Shown in pieces: positions 46,910 through 55,448 of a stretch of DNA of 64,000 nt. The stretch covers positions 6,116,001-6,180,000 of the forward strand of contig NC_017249.1 of NCBI RefSeq assembly GCF_000284375.1, in the 5' to 3' direction. The notes under the pieces were generated by a model that saw only the letters and a program-made list of their open reading frames with translations, searched no databases and was not told the origin of the DNA. Source of the DNA: Bradyrhizobium japonicum USDA 6 (GTDB lineage Bacteria; Pseudomonadota; Alphaproteobacteria; Rhizobiales; Xanthobacteraceae). Position 1 is the first letter of the stretch. Each line of letters opens with the position of its first letter. Made by a program: the position numbers and the translations under genes.

Positions 46910-47284
46910 ATGTCGCGCGCGAGCGCCAAATCCCTCCCCCAGCTGAGCCTTCGCATCGACCTCGACGGCGAGGATCGGATCGGGCCCGGCAAGATCGAGC
47001 TGTTGGAGCAGATCCGCGAGCACGGCTCGATCTCGGGGGCCGGCCGGGCCATGGACATGTCCTACAAGCGCGCCTGGGATCTGGTCGATGAGATCAACCG
47101 CATCTGCGGCCATGCCGCCGTCGAGCCGCAGGCCGGCGGCAAGAACGGCGGCGGCGCGATGCTGACCCCGTTCGGCGAGAAACTTGTTGCGCGCTACCGC
47201 AAGATCGAGCGCGACGCCGCCCGCGCGGTGCACAAGGAGCTGGAAGCGCTCAAGAGCGACATCGCCCGTTCGCGGAAATCGTGA
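46910..47284 (+). CDS. ModE-type winged-helix DNA-binding protein
   Basis: The 124-residue product is a stand-alone ModE N-terminal domain: ELLEQIREHGSISGAGRAMD followed by MSYKRAWDLVDEINR, a Gly-rich wing (AGGKNGGGAMLTPFG) and a helical tail. It lacks the molbindin (TOBE/Mop) domains that sense molybdate in full-length ModE, so any metal sensing must come from elsewhere. The ATG at 46910 is chosen; the open frame upstream overlaps the MFS gene. Confidence 0.82.
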   Translation: MSRASAKSLPQLSLRIDLDGEDRIGPGKIELLEQIREHGSISGAGRAMDMSYKRAWDLVDEINRICGHAAVEPQAGGKNGGGAMLTPFGEKLVARYRKIERDAARAVHKELEALKSDIARSRKS

Positions 47285-47332
47285 GCGCGCGGGCGCGCAT
47301 GGGCGGGGAGCAACCCGGCCGCTGGCGGCTCG

Positions 47333-48319
47333 CTAGCGCATCCAGCGTGGCAGGGGCAGATTTTTCTTGCGTAGGAATTCCGGGTTGAACAGCTTGGATT
47401 GATAGCGCTGCCCACCATCCGCGAGGATGGTCACGATGGTCTTGCCTGGACCGAGGTCGCGCGCAAGTCGCATGGCTCCAACGATATTGATCGCGCTTGA
47501 GCCGCCCAACACAAGTCCTTCATGCTCGATCAGGTCGAACAGGACAGGCAAGGCTTCCTCGTCCGTAATCTGATATGCCGTATCGATGGGCGTGCCTTCG
47601 AGGTTCCGGGTGACGCGGACTTGCCCGATCCCTTCGGTGATGGAGTCTCCCTCCGTCGTCAGTTCGCCTTTGGTGAACCAATTGTAGAGAGCGGCCCCCA
47701 TGGGATCGCTGAGCGCGATCTTGATGCCGGGATTTCGCTCCTTGAGGGCCCGCGCGATCCCACCCAAGGTACCGCCGCTCCCAACGGCACATGTGAAGCC
47801 GTCGATTCTTCCATCCGTCTGCTGCCAAATCTCAGGACCGGTCGTGCGATAGTGCCCCTCCCGATTGGCGACGTTATCGAATTGATTGGCCCAGAAAGCA
47901 CCGAGCTCCTCGGCGAGCTGACCGGAATAGCGCGCGTAATGACCCGGATTGGAATAGGCTACGGCGGGCACCAGGCGCAGGTCGGCACCGCACAGCCGCA
48001 GCATGTCTTTCTTCTCCTGACTTTGTGTGTCAGGCATCACGATCACGCTTCGATAGCCGCGTGCATTCGCCACGAGCGCTATGCCGATTCCGACATTGCC
48101 GGCTGTTCCTTCGACGATGACGCCTCCCGGCCCAAGCTTGCCGCATCGTTCGGCATCGTTGATCATGGCCAGCGCCGCGCGATCCTTGATCGAGCCGCCG
48201 GGATTGAGAAATTCGGCCTTGCCATAGATCTCGCAACCCGTGGCCTCCGACGGCATTCGCAGCCTGATCAATGGCGTGTTGCCGATAGCGTCCAGGAAAC
48301 CCGTTCGAACATCGCTCAT
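47333..48319 (-). CDS. Cysteine synthase A-like PLP enzyme
   Basis: The 328-residue fold-type II PLP enzyme has the PLP lysine in NPGGSIKDRAALAMI, the cofactor-phosphate loop VGSGGTLGGIARAL and the substrate loop EGTAGNVGIGIAL. It resembles the O-acetylserine sulfhydrylase/cystathionine beta-synthase group and is slightly longer at the C-terminus (RYQSKLFNPEFLRKKNLP). The start at 48319 is used. Codon use looks less GC-biased than neighbours, hinting at transfer or low expression. It converges on the ModE-like gene with 48 bases between stops. Confidence 0.88.
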   Translation of the reverse strand: MSDVRTGFLDAIGNTPLIRLRMPSEATGCEIYGKAEFLNPGGSIKDRAALAMINDAERCGKLGPGGVIVEGTAGNVGIGIALVANARGYRSVIVMPDTQSQEKKDMLRLCGADLRLVPAVAYSNPGHYARYSGQLAEELGAFWANQFDNVANREGHYRTTGPEIWQQTDGRIDGFTCAVGSGGTLGGIARALKERNPGIKIALSDPMGAALYNWFTKGELTTEGDSITEGIGQVRVTRNLEGTPIDTAYQITDEEALPVLFDLIEHEGLVLGGSSAINIVGAMRLARDLGPGKTIVTILADGGQRYQSKLFNPEFLRKKNLPLPRWMR

Positions 48320-48475
48320 CGCTTGCCATCTCCACGCGCCCGCAACTTTAGGCTGGCGAACAGGCAAAGCGATTCTCTAGTTCAGGCGACGCGTGCAACA
48401 TTTCCGGCGTTCGACCGGCCCAATCGGCAATTCCATTCCTAGGCGGTGTTTTGTATGCGCCTTTGGCCCAAGCCG

Positions 48476-48853
48476 CTAGTTCGGCCGCACCGACATTTCC
48501 GGCATCGGCTGGGTCAGGGCTTCGCCGAGCAGGCTCTGCTCGGCTTTCGGGATCGAGAAGCGCACCTTGAAGCCGTCCTCGGTCTGAAGCGTGATGATGC
48601 GCTGGGTCGTATCGGTCGCCTGCTCGATCGCCCAGGACGCCAGCGGATAGGCGTAGCGCAGGCTCTGGTCGCCGTAGCGGGCCTTCAGCGCCGCCTCGAG
48701 CAGCCCGGGCAGCGTCATGATGAGCGCGCCGACCTGGTTGAGCGAGACGCTGACCGCGGCGGGGTTGCCCGCCAGATCCTCGAAGCCCAGCGAGATCGCG
48801 CCGCCGTCGGACGCCACCTCGCAGGTCGTGAGCTGCCTCACCTTGATTTCCAT
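48476..48853 (-). CDS. Hypothetical protein of 125 residues
   Basis: The soluble-looking protein begins EIKVRQLTTCEVASDGGAIS and includes AVSVSLNQVGALIMTLPGLLE and a beta-rich C-terminal half (RIITLQTEDGFKVRFSIPKAE). I do not recognise the family. The ATG at 48853 has GGGAC upstream; an ATG at 48886 lies inside the AT-rich palindromes and has no ribosome site. It is divergent from the aldehyde dehydrogenase at 49036. Confidence 0.6.
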   Translation of the reverse strand: MEIKVRQLTTCEVASDGGAISLGFEDLAGNPAAVSVSLNQVGALIMTLPGLLEAALKARYGDQSLRYAYPLASWAIEQATDTTQRIITLQTEDGFKVRFSIPKAEQSLLGEALTQPMPEMSVRPN

Positions 48854-48888
48854 CGCCAGTCCCGGAACACGGTTCGCTATATTCATAA

Positions 48889-48992
48889 CGATATATCGAT
48901 ATGTCCACCCGCGTCCAGCCCTGCTTTTCTGGAATTGATCGAGCCGGCCGCCATGGTCGGTTCGGCGAAGCCGTGATATATAGTTCGATATA
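48889..48992. promoter_or_regulatory. Pair of AT-rich palindromic motifs in a divergent promoter region
   Basis: CGATATATCG (48889-48898) is a perfect palindrome, and CGATATAACG lies in TTCGATATAACG at 48984-48995, preceded by GATATATAG. Both stand out in an otherwise GC-rich region between the hypothetical gene and the aldehyde dehydrogenase. They may be -10 regions or a regulator's sites; the evidence is only sequence. Confidence 0.35.
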
Positions 48993-49035
48993 ACGAGGCC
49001 CGAACGGCCCGTTTCTGCAAGGGAGCGCAAAGCCA

Positions 49036-50445
49036 ATGAGTGACTACAATCTTCTCATCGACGGCAAGATGGTGCCCGGCGACCAGACCATGCCGGTTCT
49101 CAATCCCGCGACCGAAGAGGTGCTGGCGCAATGTCCGCGTGCCTCGAAGGCGCAGCTTGATGCCGCCGTCGCCGCGGCGAAGGCCGCCTTCCCGGCCTGG
49201 GCCGCGACCCCGATGGCGGAGCGCCGCAAGCTCGTGAACAAGATGGCCGACGTCATCGAGGCCAATTCGGGCGAGCTCGCCCACATCCTCACCAGCGAGC
49301 AAGGCAAGCCGCTTGGCGACGCCACCGGCGAAGTTTTGGGGATGGCCGCGTTCTTCCGCTATCTCAGCTCGCTCGAATTGCCGATGAAGGTGATCGAGGA
49401 TTCCGGTGACCGCAAGGTGGAGGCCTATCGCCGCCCGCTCGGCGTCGTCGGTGCCATCATTCCCTGGAACTATCCGCTGCTGATCCTCAGCTTCAAGCTG
49501 CCGTCTGCGCTGCTCGCCGGCAACACGCTGGTGGTGAAGCCGGCGCCGACCACGCCGCTCGCGACGCTGCGCTTCGCCGAGCTGATCAAGGACGTCCTGC
49601 CGAAGGGCGTTCTCAACTTCATCACCGACGCCAACGACCTCGGTGGCGAGATGACCAAGCATCCTGATATCCGCAAGATCTCGTTCACCGGCTCGTCCGC
49701 GACGGGACAGAAGGTGATGGCGAGCGCGGCGCAGACGCTTAAGCGCATCACGCTCGAACTCGGCGGCAACGACGCCGGTATCGTGCTCGATGATGTCGAC
49801 CCGAAGAAGGTCGCACCCGGCATCTTCGAGGGTGCGTTCCAGAACTCCGGCCAGGTCTGCCTCGCCATCAAGCGGCTCTATGTCCACGAGTCCGTCTATG
49901 ACGAGCTCTGCAACGAGCTGGTCGCGATCGCCAAGAGCACGGTGGTCGACGACGGCGCCAAGCAGGGCACCAAGCTCGGGCCGCTGCAGAACAAGATGCA
50001 GTACGAGAAGGTGAAGACGTTCCTCGAGGACGCTCGCAAGAACGGCAAGGTGGTCGCCGGCGGTTCGGCGATGGACCGTCCCGGCTATTTCATCGAGCCG
50101 ACCATCGTGCGCGACATCCAGGAAGGCTCCAAGCTGGTCGACGAGGAGCAGTTCGGCCCCGTGCTGCCGCTGATCAAATATTCCGACAAGAACGACGCGA
50201 TCCGCCGCGCCAACGCCACCACCTACGGCCTCGGCGCCTCGGTCTGGTCGTCCGACATCAAGCGCGCGCACGAGGTCGCAACGCAGCTCGAGTCCGGCAC
50301 GGTCTGGATCAACAAGCACCTCGACATGGCCCCGCACATCCCGTTCGGCGGCGCCAAGCAGTCGGGCATCGGCACCGAATTCGCCGAGGAAGGTCTCGCT
50401 GAATTCACCCAGCTCCAGATCATCAACGGCCCGCCGGCGGCCTGA
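49036..50445 (+). CDS. Aldehyde dehydrogenase family protein
   Basis: The 469-residue ALDH has the catalytic Cys in FQNSGQVCLAIKRLYV and Glu in ITLELGGNDAGIV; the cofactor segment is PWNYPLLILSFKLPSALLAG. The motif LGGNDAGIV and the IKRLYV end of the Cys segment group it with semialdehyde or lactaldehyde dehydrogenase-like enzymes of unproven substrate. A GGGAG site precedes the ATG. It has its own terminator-like hairpin downstream. Confidence 0.9.
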   Translation: MSDYNLLIDGKMVPGDQTMPVLNPATEEVLAQCPRASKAQLDAAVAAAKAAFPAWAATPMAERRKLVNKMADVIEANSGELAHILTSEQGKPLGDATGEVLGMAAFFRYLSSLELPMKVIEDSGDRKVEAYRRPLGVVGAIIPWNYPLLILSFKLPSALLAGNTLVVKPAPTTPLATLRFAELIKDVLPKGVLNFITDANDLGGEMTKHPDIRKISFTGSSATGQKVMASAAQTLKRITLELGGNDAGIVLDDVDPKKVAPGIFEGAFQNSGQVCLAIKRLYVHESVYDELCNELVAIAKSTVVDDGAKQGTKLGPLQNKMQYEKVKTFLEDARKNGKVVAGGSAMDRPGYFIEPTIVRDIQEGSKLVDEEQFGPVLPLIKYSDKNDAIRRANATTYGLGASVWSSDIKRAHEVATQLESGTVWINKHLDMAPHIPFGGAKQSGIGTEFAEEGLAEFTQLQIINGPPAA

Positions 50446-50455
50446 TCGGAAAACC

Positions 50456-50483
50456 GGGGCCGCGGCGGAAGCGTCGCGGCCCC
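50456..50483 (+). terminator. Hairpin after the aldehyde dehydrogenase
   Basis: GGGGCCGCG and CGCGGCCCC form a perfect 9-base stem with a 10-base loop, followed by AATTCTC, 10 bases after the stop codon. The T tract is weak but the stem is strong and well placed. Confidence 0.6.
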
Positions 50484-50512
50484 AATTCTCTGCCGTCAAA
50501 CGGAGGCGGACC

Positions 50513-51074
50513 ATGTTCGATGCGCAATGCGACCTCGCCGCCCTCGTCTACGAGGCGCATCAGGACCCCGATACGGTCCGGCGCAAGCTTCGCAGCGGAT
50601 CTGAATGCGCGTGGCGTTCGCGTCGTCGGTATGGTTCAGGCCGGCCAATGCGCGGATTCGAGCCTGTCGGCGGTGCTGCTTCACAGCGGCGAGACGCTTC
50701 TGCTCGCGCAGGATTTCGATCCGGCCGCGCGCGGCTGCCGTCTCGATCTCGCGCGGCTGCAAAACGCTGGGATGCGGATCATGGACGCGCTTTCACCTGG
50801 CGCCGATCTCGTCATCATCAACCGCTTCGGCAAGCGCGAGCGCGACGGCAAGGGCCTGTCCCATCTGATCGAACGCGCGCTCGACGCCGACATTCCCGTG
50901 GTGATCGCGGTTGGCAGAGACCATTTCGCCGACTGGATCAAGTTCGCCGGCGGCATGAGCGTAAGGCTCGGCTGCGAGCGCGACGCGCTGGAGGCGTGGT
51001 GGCACGCCATCACGGCCGTAGATGCCCAACCCCGTAACGGATCGCATCTGACGGTTTGCGAGATTATCAAATAG
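50513..51074 (+). pseudogene. DUF2478-type gene with an apparent +1 frameshift
   Basis: A strong ribosome site (GGAGGCGG) precedes ATG 50513, which opens MFDAQCDLAALVYEAHQDPD and VRRK. The downstream conserved body (FAADLNARGVRVVGMVQAGQ to VCEIIK at 51074) is in another frame. Removing the C at about 50588 (AAG-C-TTC) would join the two as VRRKFAADLNARG. DUF2478 proteins are P-loop-like and often lie beside molybdenum-uptake or ModE genes. Either the gene is broken or the base is a sequencing error; no intact start with a ribosome site serves the second frame. Confidence 0.75.
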
Positions 51075-51078
51075 CTGC

Positions 51079-51645
51079 TCAGACCACCGGCTCGTCCTTC
51101 AACACCGAGATCACCTGCTCGCCCTGCGCGGTCAGTCGGTAAGTCACCAGCGGACGGCTCGACGGCGGCTTGCGCGCGATCTCGACGATGTAGCCCCGCA
51201 CCATCAGCGCTTCGAAACTGCCGTAATAGCCGAACATGCTGATCTGGTTCTGCTTGAGCAGCTTGAACTCGCGTAAGAGGCGGATCTCGTTGCCCGAGAG
51301 CAGCGACCGGCGCACGCGCTGGACGAACCGCGCGCGCTGCTCGAACCAGGCTTGATCAGGCAGTTCGTGCTGGGCCGGTGCCGGGTCGCGTTCGCAGGGA
51401 CGCACATCCGGCGGAGTAGCGGCGGACACCGGCGGCATGGTGCCGATAACCGCATCCCTGGCACCGTCGAGCAACGCGATCGGCCAGCGCCGCTTGTTGT
51501 CCACCATCACAGGCGCCGGCACGACGTTGTCGCGCACCAACTGCTCGAACCGGCCGGCGGTCACGCCGACATAGGCAGCCGCGCGGCGGCGATCGACCAG
51601 GCGCGCGTCCCGCGCCACGGGCTCACAAACAATGCTCTCGTCCAC
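51079..51645 (-). CDS. Putative DNA-binding protein of unknown family
   Basis: The 188-residue product has an N-terminal segment LVDRRRAAAYVGVTAGRFEQ and RWPIALLDGA resembling excisionase/MerR-type helix-turn-helix modules, a Pro-rich linker (about residues 75-95) and a C-terminal region (MFGYYGSFEALMVRGYIVEI to YRLTAQGEQVISVL) resembling a winged helix. It may be a two-domain regulator. It converges on the frameshifted gene with 4 bases between stops and diverges from the LysR gene at 51806. Confidence 0.65.
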   Translation of the reverse strand: MDESIVCEPVARDARLVDRRRAAAYVGVTAGRFEQLVRDNVVPAPVMVDNKRRWPIALLDGARDAVIGTMPPVSAATPPDVRPCERDPAPAQHELPDQAWFEQRARFVQRVRRSLLSGNEIRLLREFKLLKQNQISMFGYYGSFEALMVRGYIVEIARKPPSSRPLVTYRLTAQGEQVISVLKDEPVV

Positions 51646-51805
51646 CCCAAATCCCCTGGCGCCTCGTTGCGCAAGGCATGGTGGTCCCTGGCGGGACCAG
51701 CCAAGCCGGCGGCGAACCTAGGTGGGACAGGCGCGCTCGAAAAGCAGAGAATTTCGTACATGTTGATGCCGTTTCGGCAACGGCTATAGTCCAGTTGGGG
51801 GTCCC

Positions 51806-52744
51806 ATGCGATTTCACTCACCGGCCATCCAGTACTTCCACGCCGTCCGTCGCACCGGTTCGATCCGGGCCGCTGCGCGCGCCCTCAACGTTGCCTCGTC
51901 GGCCGTCAGCCGCCAGATTCTCAAGCTGGAGCAAGAGGTTGGATCACCCTTGTTCGAGCGCAATGCGCGCGGCCTCACGCTGACGACGGTCGGCGAGATG
52001 CTGGCCCGACATGTCATGAACGTGCTCCAGGACCTCGACCGCTTCCGCTCGGACGTCGCGTCCCTCTCCGGCGCCTGGCATGGCACTGTCAGCATCGCCT
52101 GCATCGAGTCGCTCACAGAGTCGGTGTTGCCGGACCTGATCGCCTCGCATCGCGGCCGGGCCCGACGCGTCAGCTTCGCCACCGAGGTGAAGGGATCGTC
52201 GGACGTGCTGGAGGCCCTCAGCCGCGGCGAGGCCGACATCGGCATCGCCATGGCGCTCCGCCATCCGCCGGACCTGCGCCAGGTCGCATTGAAACGATTT
52301 CGCCTCGGCGCGGTGGTCGCGCGCGAGCATCCGCTGGCGCGCCGCAAGACGGTCACGTTGGCCCAATGCCTCGCCTTCCCCGTCATCCACGCACTGCCGG
52401 AACTGTCGATCTATCATTTGCTCCAGCCGCTGATCGCTCAGCTCTCGGAGACGCCGGAGCCGGCGATCCAGGCCAACTCGATCGACCTGATGCGCGAGCT
52501 CGCCGCACGCGGCGTCGGCGTCGCGTTCCAGACGCAGCTCGGCATCGGCCGACTGTCGCGCGACAGCCAGCTCGTGTTCCTGCCGCTCGATAATGCTGGC
52601 AGCCCGGTCTGGTCGGACCTCGGCATCTATGTCCGCGCCGAGCGCACCCTGCCCGCCTACACCGAGTCATTTCTTCAGGAGCTGGTGCGCGAGCTCGGCG
52701 AGCGCGAGCGACGGGAGAACGCCGCCTATTCGCAAGTCGTGTGA
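51806..52744 (+). CDS. LysR-family transcriptional regulator
   Basis: The 312-residue LTTR has an N-terminal HTH (residues 1-65: QYFHAVRRTGSIRAAARALN and SSAVSRQILKLEQEVG) and a C-terminal effector domain of the type II binding-protein fold. No metabolic gene stands divergent from it; the divergent neighbour at 51079-51645 is a possible DNA-binding protein across 160 bases. Its target is unclear. Confidence 0.9.
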   Translation: MRFHSPAIQYFHAVRRTGSIRAAARALNVASSAVSRQILKLEQEVGSPLFERNARGLTLTTVGEMLARHVMNVLQDLDRFRSDVASLSGAWHGTVSIACIESLTESVLPDLIASHRGRARRVSFATEVKGSSDVLEALSRGEADIGIAMALRHPPDLRQVALKRFRLGAVVAREHPLARRKTVTLAQCLAFPVIHALPELSIYHLLQPLIAQLSETPEPAIQANSIDLMRELAARGVGVAFQTQLGIGRLSRDSQLVFLPLDNAGSPVWSDLGIYVRAERTLPAYTESFLQELVRELGERERRENAAYSQVV

Positions 52745-52829
52745 TGAAGTCTGGCAGTAGTTTCCCGGAATATGGCCGACGGTCGGGCCTCTGATACGCT
52801 TCTGCGGCTTCAACCCGCTCAGCCCCGAC

Positions 52830-53816
52830 ATGCCCTGGGTTCCCGAAATGCCGGTCCGTCGGCTAAAACCATCGCGCGTCCTCGGCATCGAGCGCTTCTC
52901 GGACTTCGGCGAATTTCGCGCCAACGAGGTGCTCGGTCTCGGCACCAGCACGCCGCTCCGTCCGCGGGAATTCTCGCTGTCTCGCGCCATCCTGCCGCTC
53001 CGCGACGGGCTCTTCGTGCTCCAGCGCTCCTTTGCACGGCGGTATGAGGCCGAGATCGGCACGGACAAAGGCGTCGGCCTCGTTGTTCCCCTCACCTTTC
53101 ACTCCATCGCCAATGGCCGCGAGGTCGATAGTTCGACGATCGCCGTCATGCGCGGCAAAACCCCCGTCAGGGCGATCGAGCATCATCCCAACACTTACCT
53201 GATGCTGCGCTTCAACTCGGACATGCGCCATCGCGGCTGGGCGGATTTCGACCCCCGCCTCGCCTACGTCCGCACGCAGGACGATCCGATGGCGCGCCTG
53301 CGCGCGGCTATCGTGGAGATGTTCTCGCTGGCGTCGGCATGCAACGATCCCCGGCAGTTCGAGGCGCTCTACCGCCCGGTCCAGGAAACGCTGCTCGCCG
53401 GCCTCGACGTCACCCTGCTGCCGGCAGGCGCACGCACCGCCCGCCCCGGTTCATTCGACAAGCACCGCAAGCTGATCGCGCATCTCGACGACGTCGTTGC
53501 GCTGTTCGGCAGCAAGCCGCTCTACAGCGACGACCTCGCCGCCGCGCTCGGCGTGTCCGTGCGCACCCTCCAGGTCGCGACGCACGCTGTGCACGGCGTG
53601 AGCCTGCACCACTATCTGCGCCTCAAACGGTTGTGGGCCGTTCGCGTCCAGCTCATGACGGGGGGCGATGGCTTGACCGTCAAGGCCGCCGCGCTCGGCA
53701 ACGGCTTCTGGCACCTGGGCGACTTCTCAAGGAGCTACAGACTGGTCTTCGGCGAAGCGCCGTCCGAGACGCTGGCGCGCGGACGGCGTCCGTTGCATCT
53801 GGCCATCGGCGCCTGA
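52830..53816 (+). CDS. AraC-family transcriptional regulator
   Basis: The 328-residue product has a C-terminal AraC/XylS DNA-binding domain of two HTHs (about residues 225-322): YSDDLAAALGVSVRTLQVAT and LTVKAAALGNGFWHLGDFSR followed by SYRLVFGEAPSETL. The N-terminal 200 residues resemble the sensory domain of the ToxR/XylS-like AraC_binding_2 group. It is 85 bases downstream of the LysR gene; the pair could be cotranscribed. Target unknown. Confidence 0.88.
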   Translation: MPWVPEMPVRRLKPSRVLGIERFSDFGEFRANEVLGLGTSTPLRPREFSLSRAILPLRDGLFVLQRSFARRYEAEIGTDKGVGLVVPLTFHSIANGREVDSSTIAVMRGKTPVRAIEHHPNTYLMLRFNSDMRHRGWADFDPRLAYVRTQDDPMARLRAAIVEMFSLASACNDPRQFEALYRPVQETLLAGLDVTLLPAGARTARPGSFDKHRKLIAHLDDVVALFGSKPLYSDDLAAALGVSVRTLQVATHAVHGVSLHHYLRLKRLWAVRVQLMTGGDGLTVKAAALGNGFWHLGDFSRSYRLVFGEAPSETLARGRRPLHLAIGA

Positions 53817-53832
53817 GAGAGCGGACCGCTCC

Positions 53833-54417
53833 TCAGGCGTGACCGTTCTCCTTGCGGTGCCCGCTCTCGCTGAGACGGTCGACCCAGGCGATACCGATCG
53901 CGGAAATGATGAAGGTCAGGTGGATCAGCACCTGCCACATCACGCCGGACTCGGTGAAATTGCTGCGCGTGGTGCCGAGATTGCCGGCCTCGATGAAGGT
54001 CCTGAGCAGCGAGATCGAGGAAATGCCGATGATCGCCATCGCGAGCTTGATCTTCAGCACGCTGGCATTGACGTGGCTCAGCCATTCCGGCTCGTCCGGA
54101 TGGCCGTTCAGGTTCAGCCGCGAGACGAAGGTCTCGTAGCCGCCGACGATCACCATGACCAGCAGGTTCGAGATCATGACGACGTCGATCAGTCCGAGCA
54201 CGACCAGCATGATCTGCTGCTCGCTGGCGTCGAACGAGTGCGCGACCAGGTGCCAGAGCTCTTTCAGGAACAGCAGCACATAGACGCCCTGCGCGACGAT
54301 GAGGCCGACATAGAGCGGCACCTGCAGCCAACGCGAGCCAAAGATGAGTTGGGCGAATGGGCCGATTTTCGGTCGCGGCCCGGCGTGCGCCGAAGGTGCT
54401 TTGCGTTCAGACGTCAT
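53833..54417 (-). CDS. UPF0114 (YqhA/TIGR00645) family membrane protein
   Basis: The 194-residue protein has four hydrophobic segments (residues ~25-55, 70-95, 118-140, 155-180). Family features include SRWLQVPLYVGLIVAQGVY, MLVVLGLIDVVMISNLLVMV, YETFVSRL and LKIKLAMAIIGISSISLL. Function is unknown. It is the last gene of a minus-strand run with TerC, a small membrane protein and TerB, 34 bases after terC. Confidence 0.88.
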   Translation of the reverse strand: MTSERKAPSAHAGPRPKIGPFAQLIFGSRWLQVPLYVGLIVAQGVYVLLFLKELWHLVAHSFDASEQQIMLVVLGLIDVVMISNLLVMVIVGGYETFVSRLNLNGHPDEPEWLSHVNASVLKIKLAMAIIGISSISLLRTFIEAGNLGTTRSNFTESGVMWQVLIHLTFIISAIGIAWVDRLSESGHRKENGHA

Positions 54418-54451
54418 GGATCACTCCGGATTGCAGGCAGGACTTGTCGCC

Positions 54452-55087
54452 TCAGAGACTCGCGATGACGGGCGCGAGCTCGAGCGAACCGCGATAGATC
54501 ATCTCGAAGGCGACGTAAACGATGATGGCGAGACCGACATAGGCGATCCAGCGCTGCTTCTGCAACATCCGGCCGAGCAGATCGGCGGCGACGCCCATCA
54601 TCGCGACCGACAGCAACAGTCCGAACGCGAGGATGTAGGGATGCTCGCGCGCGGCGCCTGCGACCGCGAGCACGTTGTCGAGCGACATCGAGACGTCGGC
54701 GGCGACGATCTGCAACGCCGCCTGCCCGAAGGTCTTGCGCGACGCCGGTGCGCTGCCCGCGCCGCCACCATGGCTCAACGAGAGCTCGGTATGCGCGGCC
54801 TGCTCGCGCAGTTCGCGCCACATCTTCCAGCACACCCACAGCAGCAGCACGCCGCCGGCGAGCAACAGACCGATCACCTGCAGGAGCTGGGTCGCGACGC
54901 CGGCAAAGACGATGCGCAAGGCGGTGGCGGCGACGATGCCGACTACGATGGCGCGGCGGCGCTGCTCGGCCGGCAGGCCGGCGGCGGCAAGGCCGATGAC
55001 GACGGCGTTGTCGCCGGCGAGCACGAGGTCGATCAGGATGACCTGGAGCAGCGCGGTCAGCGCGTCGGCAGTGATGAATTCAGTCAT
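54452..55087 (-). CDS. TerC/YjbE-family integral membrane protein
   Basis: The 211-residue member of the TerC family has two repeat halves carrying the conserved acidic-Asn motifs: LIDLVLAGDNAVVIGLAA near residue 20 and ADVSMSLDNVLAVAGAA near residue 130. These proteins are linked to tellurite resistance and to manganese or other metal export. The start overlaps the upstream membrane gene's stop by four bases (ATGA). I looked for a yybP-ykoY manganese riboswitch upstream and saw none because the gene is internal to an operon. Confidence 0.88.
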   Translation of the reverse strand: MTEFITADALTALLQVILIDLVLAGDNAVVIGLAAAGLPAEQRRRAIVVGIVAATALRIVFAGVATQLLQVIGLLLAGGVLLLWVCWKMWRELREQAAHTELSLSHGGGAGSAPASRKTFGQAALQIVAADVSMSLDNVLAVAGAAREHPYILAFGLLLSVAMMGVAADLLGRMLQKQRWIAYVGLAIIVYVAFEMIYRGSLELAPVIASL

Positions 55088-55446
55088 GATTGATCATTTT
55101 TCGATGCAGACGGATCGAGCCATTGCGGCTTCTTCCGCTCGACCCAATCCAGGACCTTGGAGCGCGAGGCGCGCAACGCCGGGACGTCTTCGGCGAGCAG
55201 TGCGAGGCCGAGCGGCAGCATCCAGACTCCGAGCACCGGCAGGAAGGAGAGCACGCCGCCAATGATGAGCAACGCGCCCGAAGGGATCCTCACCCAGCGG
55301 CTGGACGGTTTGAGCAGATAGGCGACGGTATCGCCCATACGCGGCGGCAGGCGACGGACGAGCTTGTCGAGACGCGGGTCGCCACCGGCCATCTGGCCGG
55401 TGGTGACCACGTTTCCTGTCGTACGCTCGTCCGATGCTGCACTCAT
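55084..55446 (-). CDS. Small transmembrane protein (PGPGW-type)
   Basis: The 120-residue product has one long hydrophobic hairpin, PSGALLIIGGVLSFLPVLGV and WMLPLGLALLAEDVP, followed by RSKVLDWVERKKPQW. That pattern resembles small membrane proteins of the PGPGW group. The ATG at 55446 is chosen because AGGAG lies five bases before it; GTG 55452 is also open. It lies between terB (2-base gap) and terC (4-base overlap). Confidence 0.7.
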   Translation of the reverse strand: MSAASDERTTGNVVTTGQMAGGDPRLDKLVRRLPPRMGDTVAYLLKPSSRWVRIPSGALLIIGGVLSFLPVLGVWMLPLGLALLAEDVPALRASRSKVLDWVERKKPQWLDPSASKNDQS

Positions 55447-55448
55447 GC

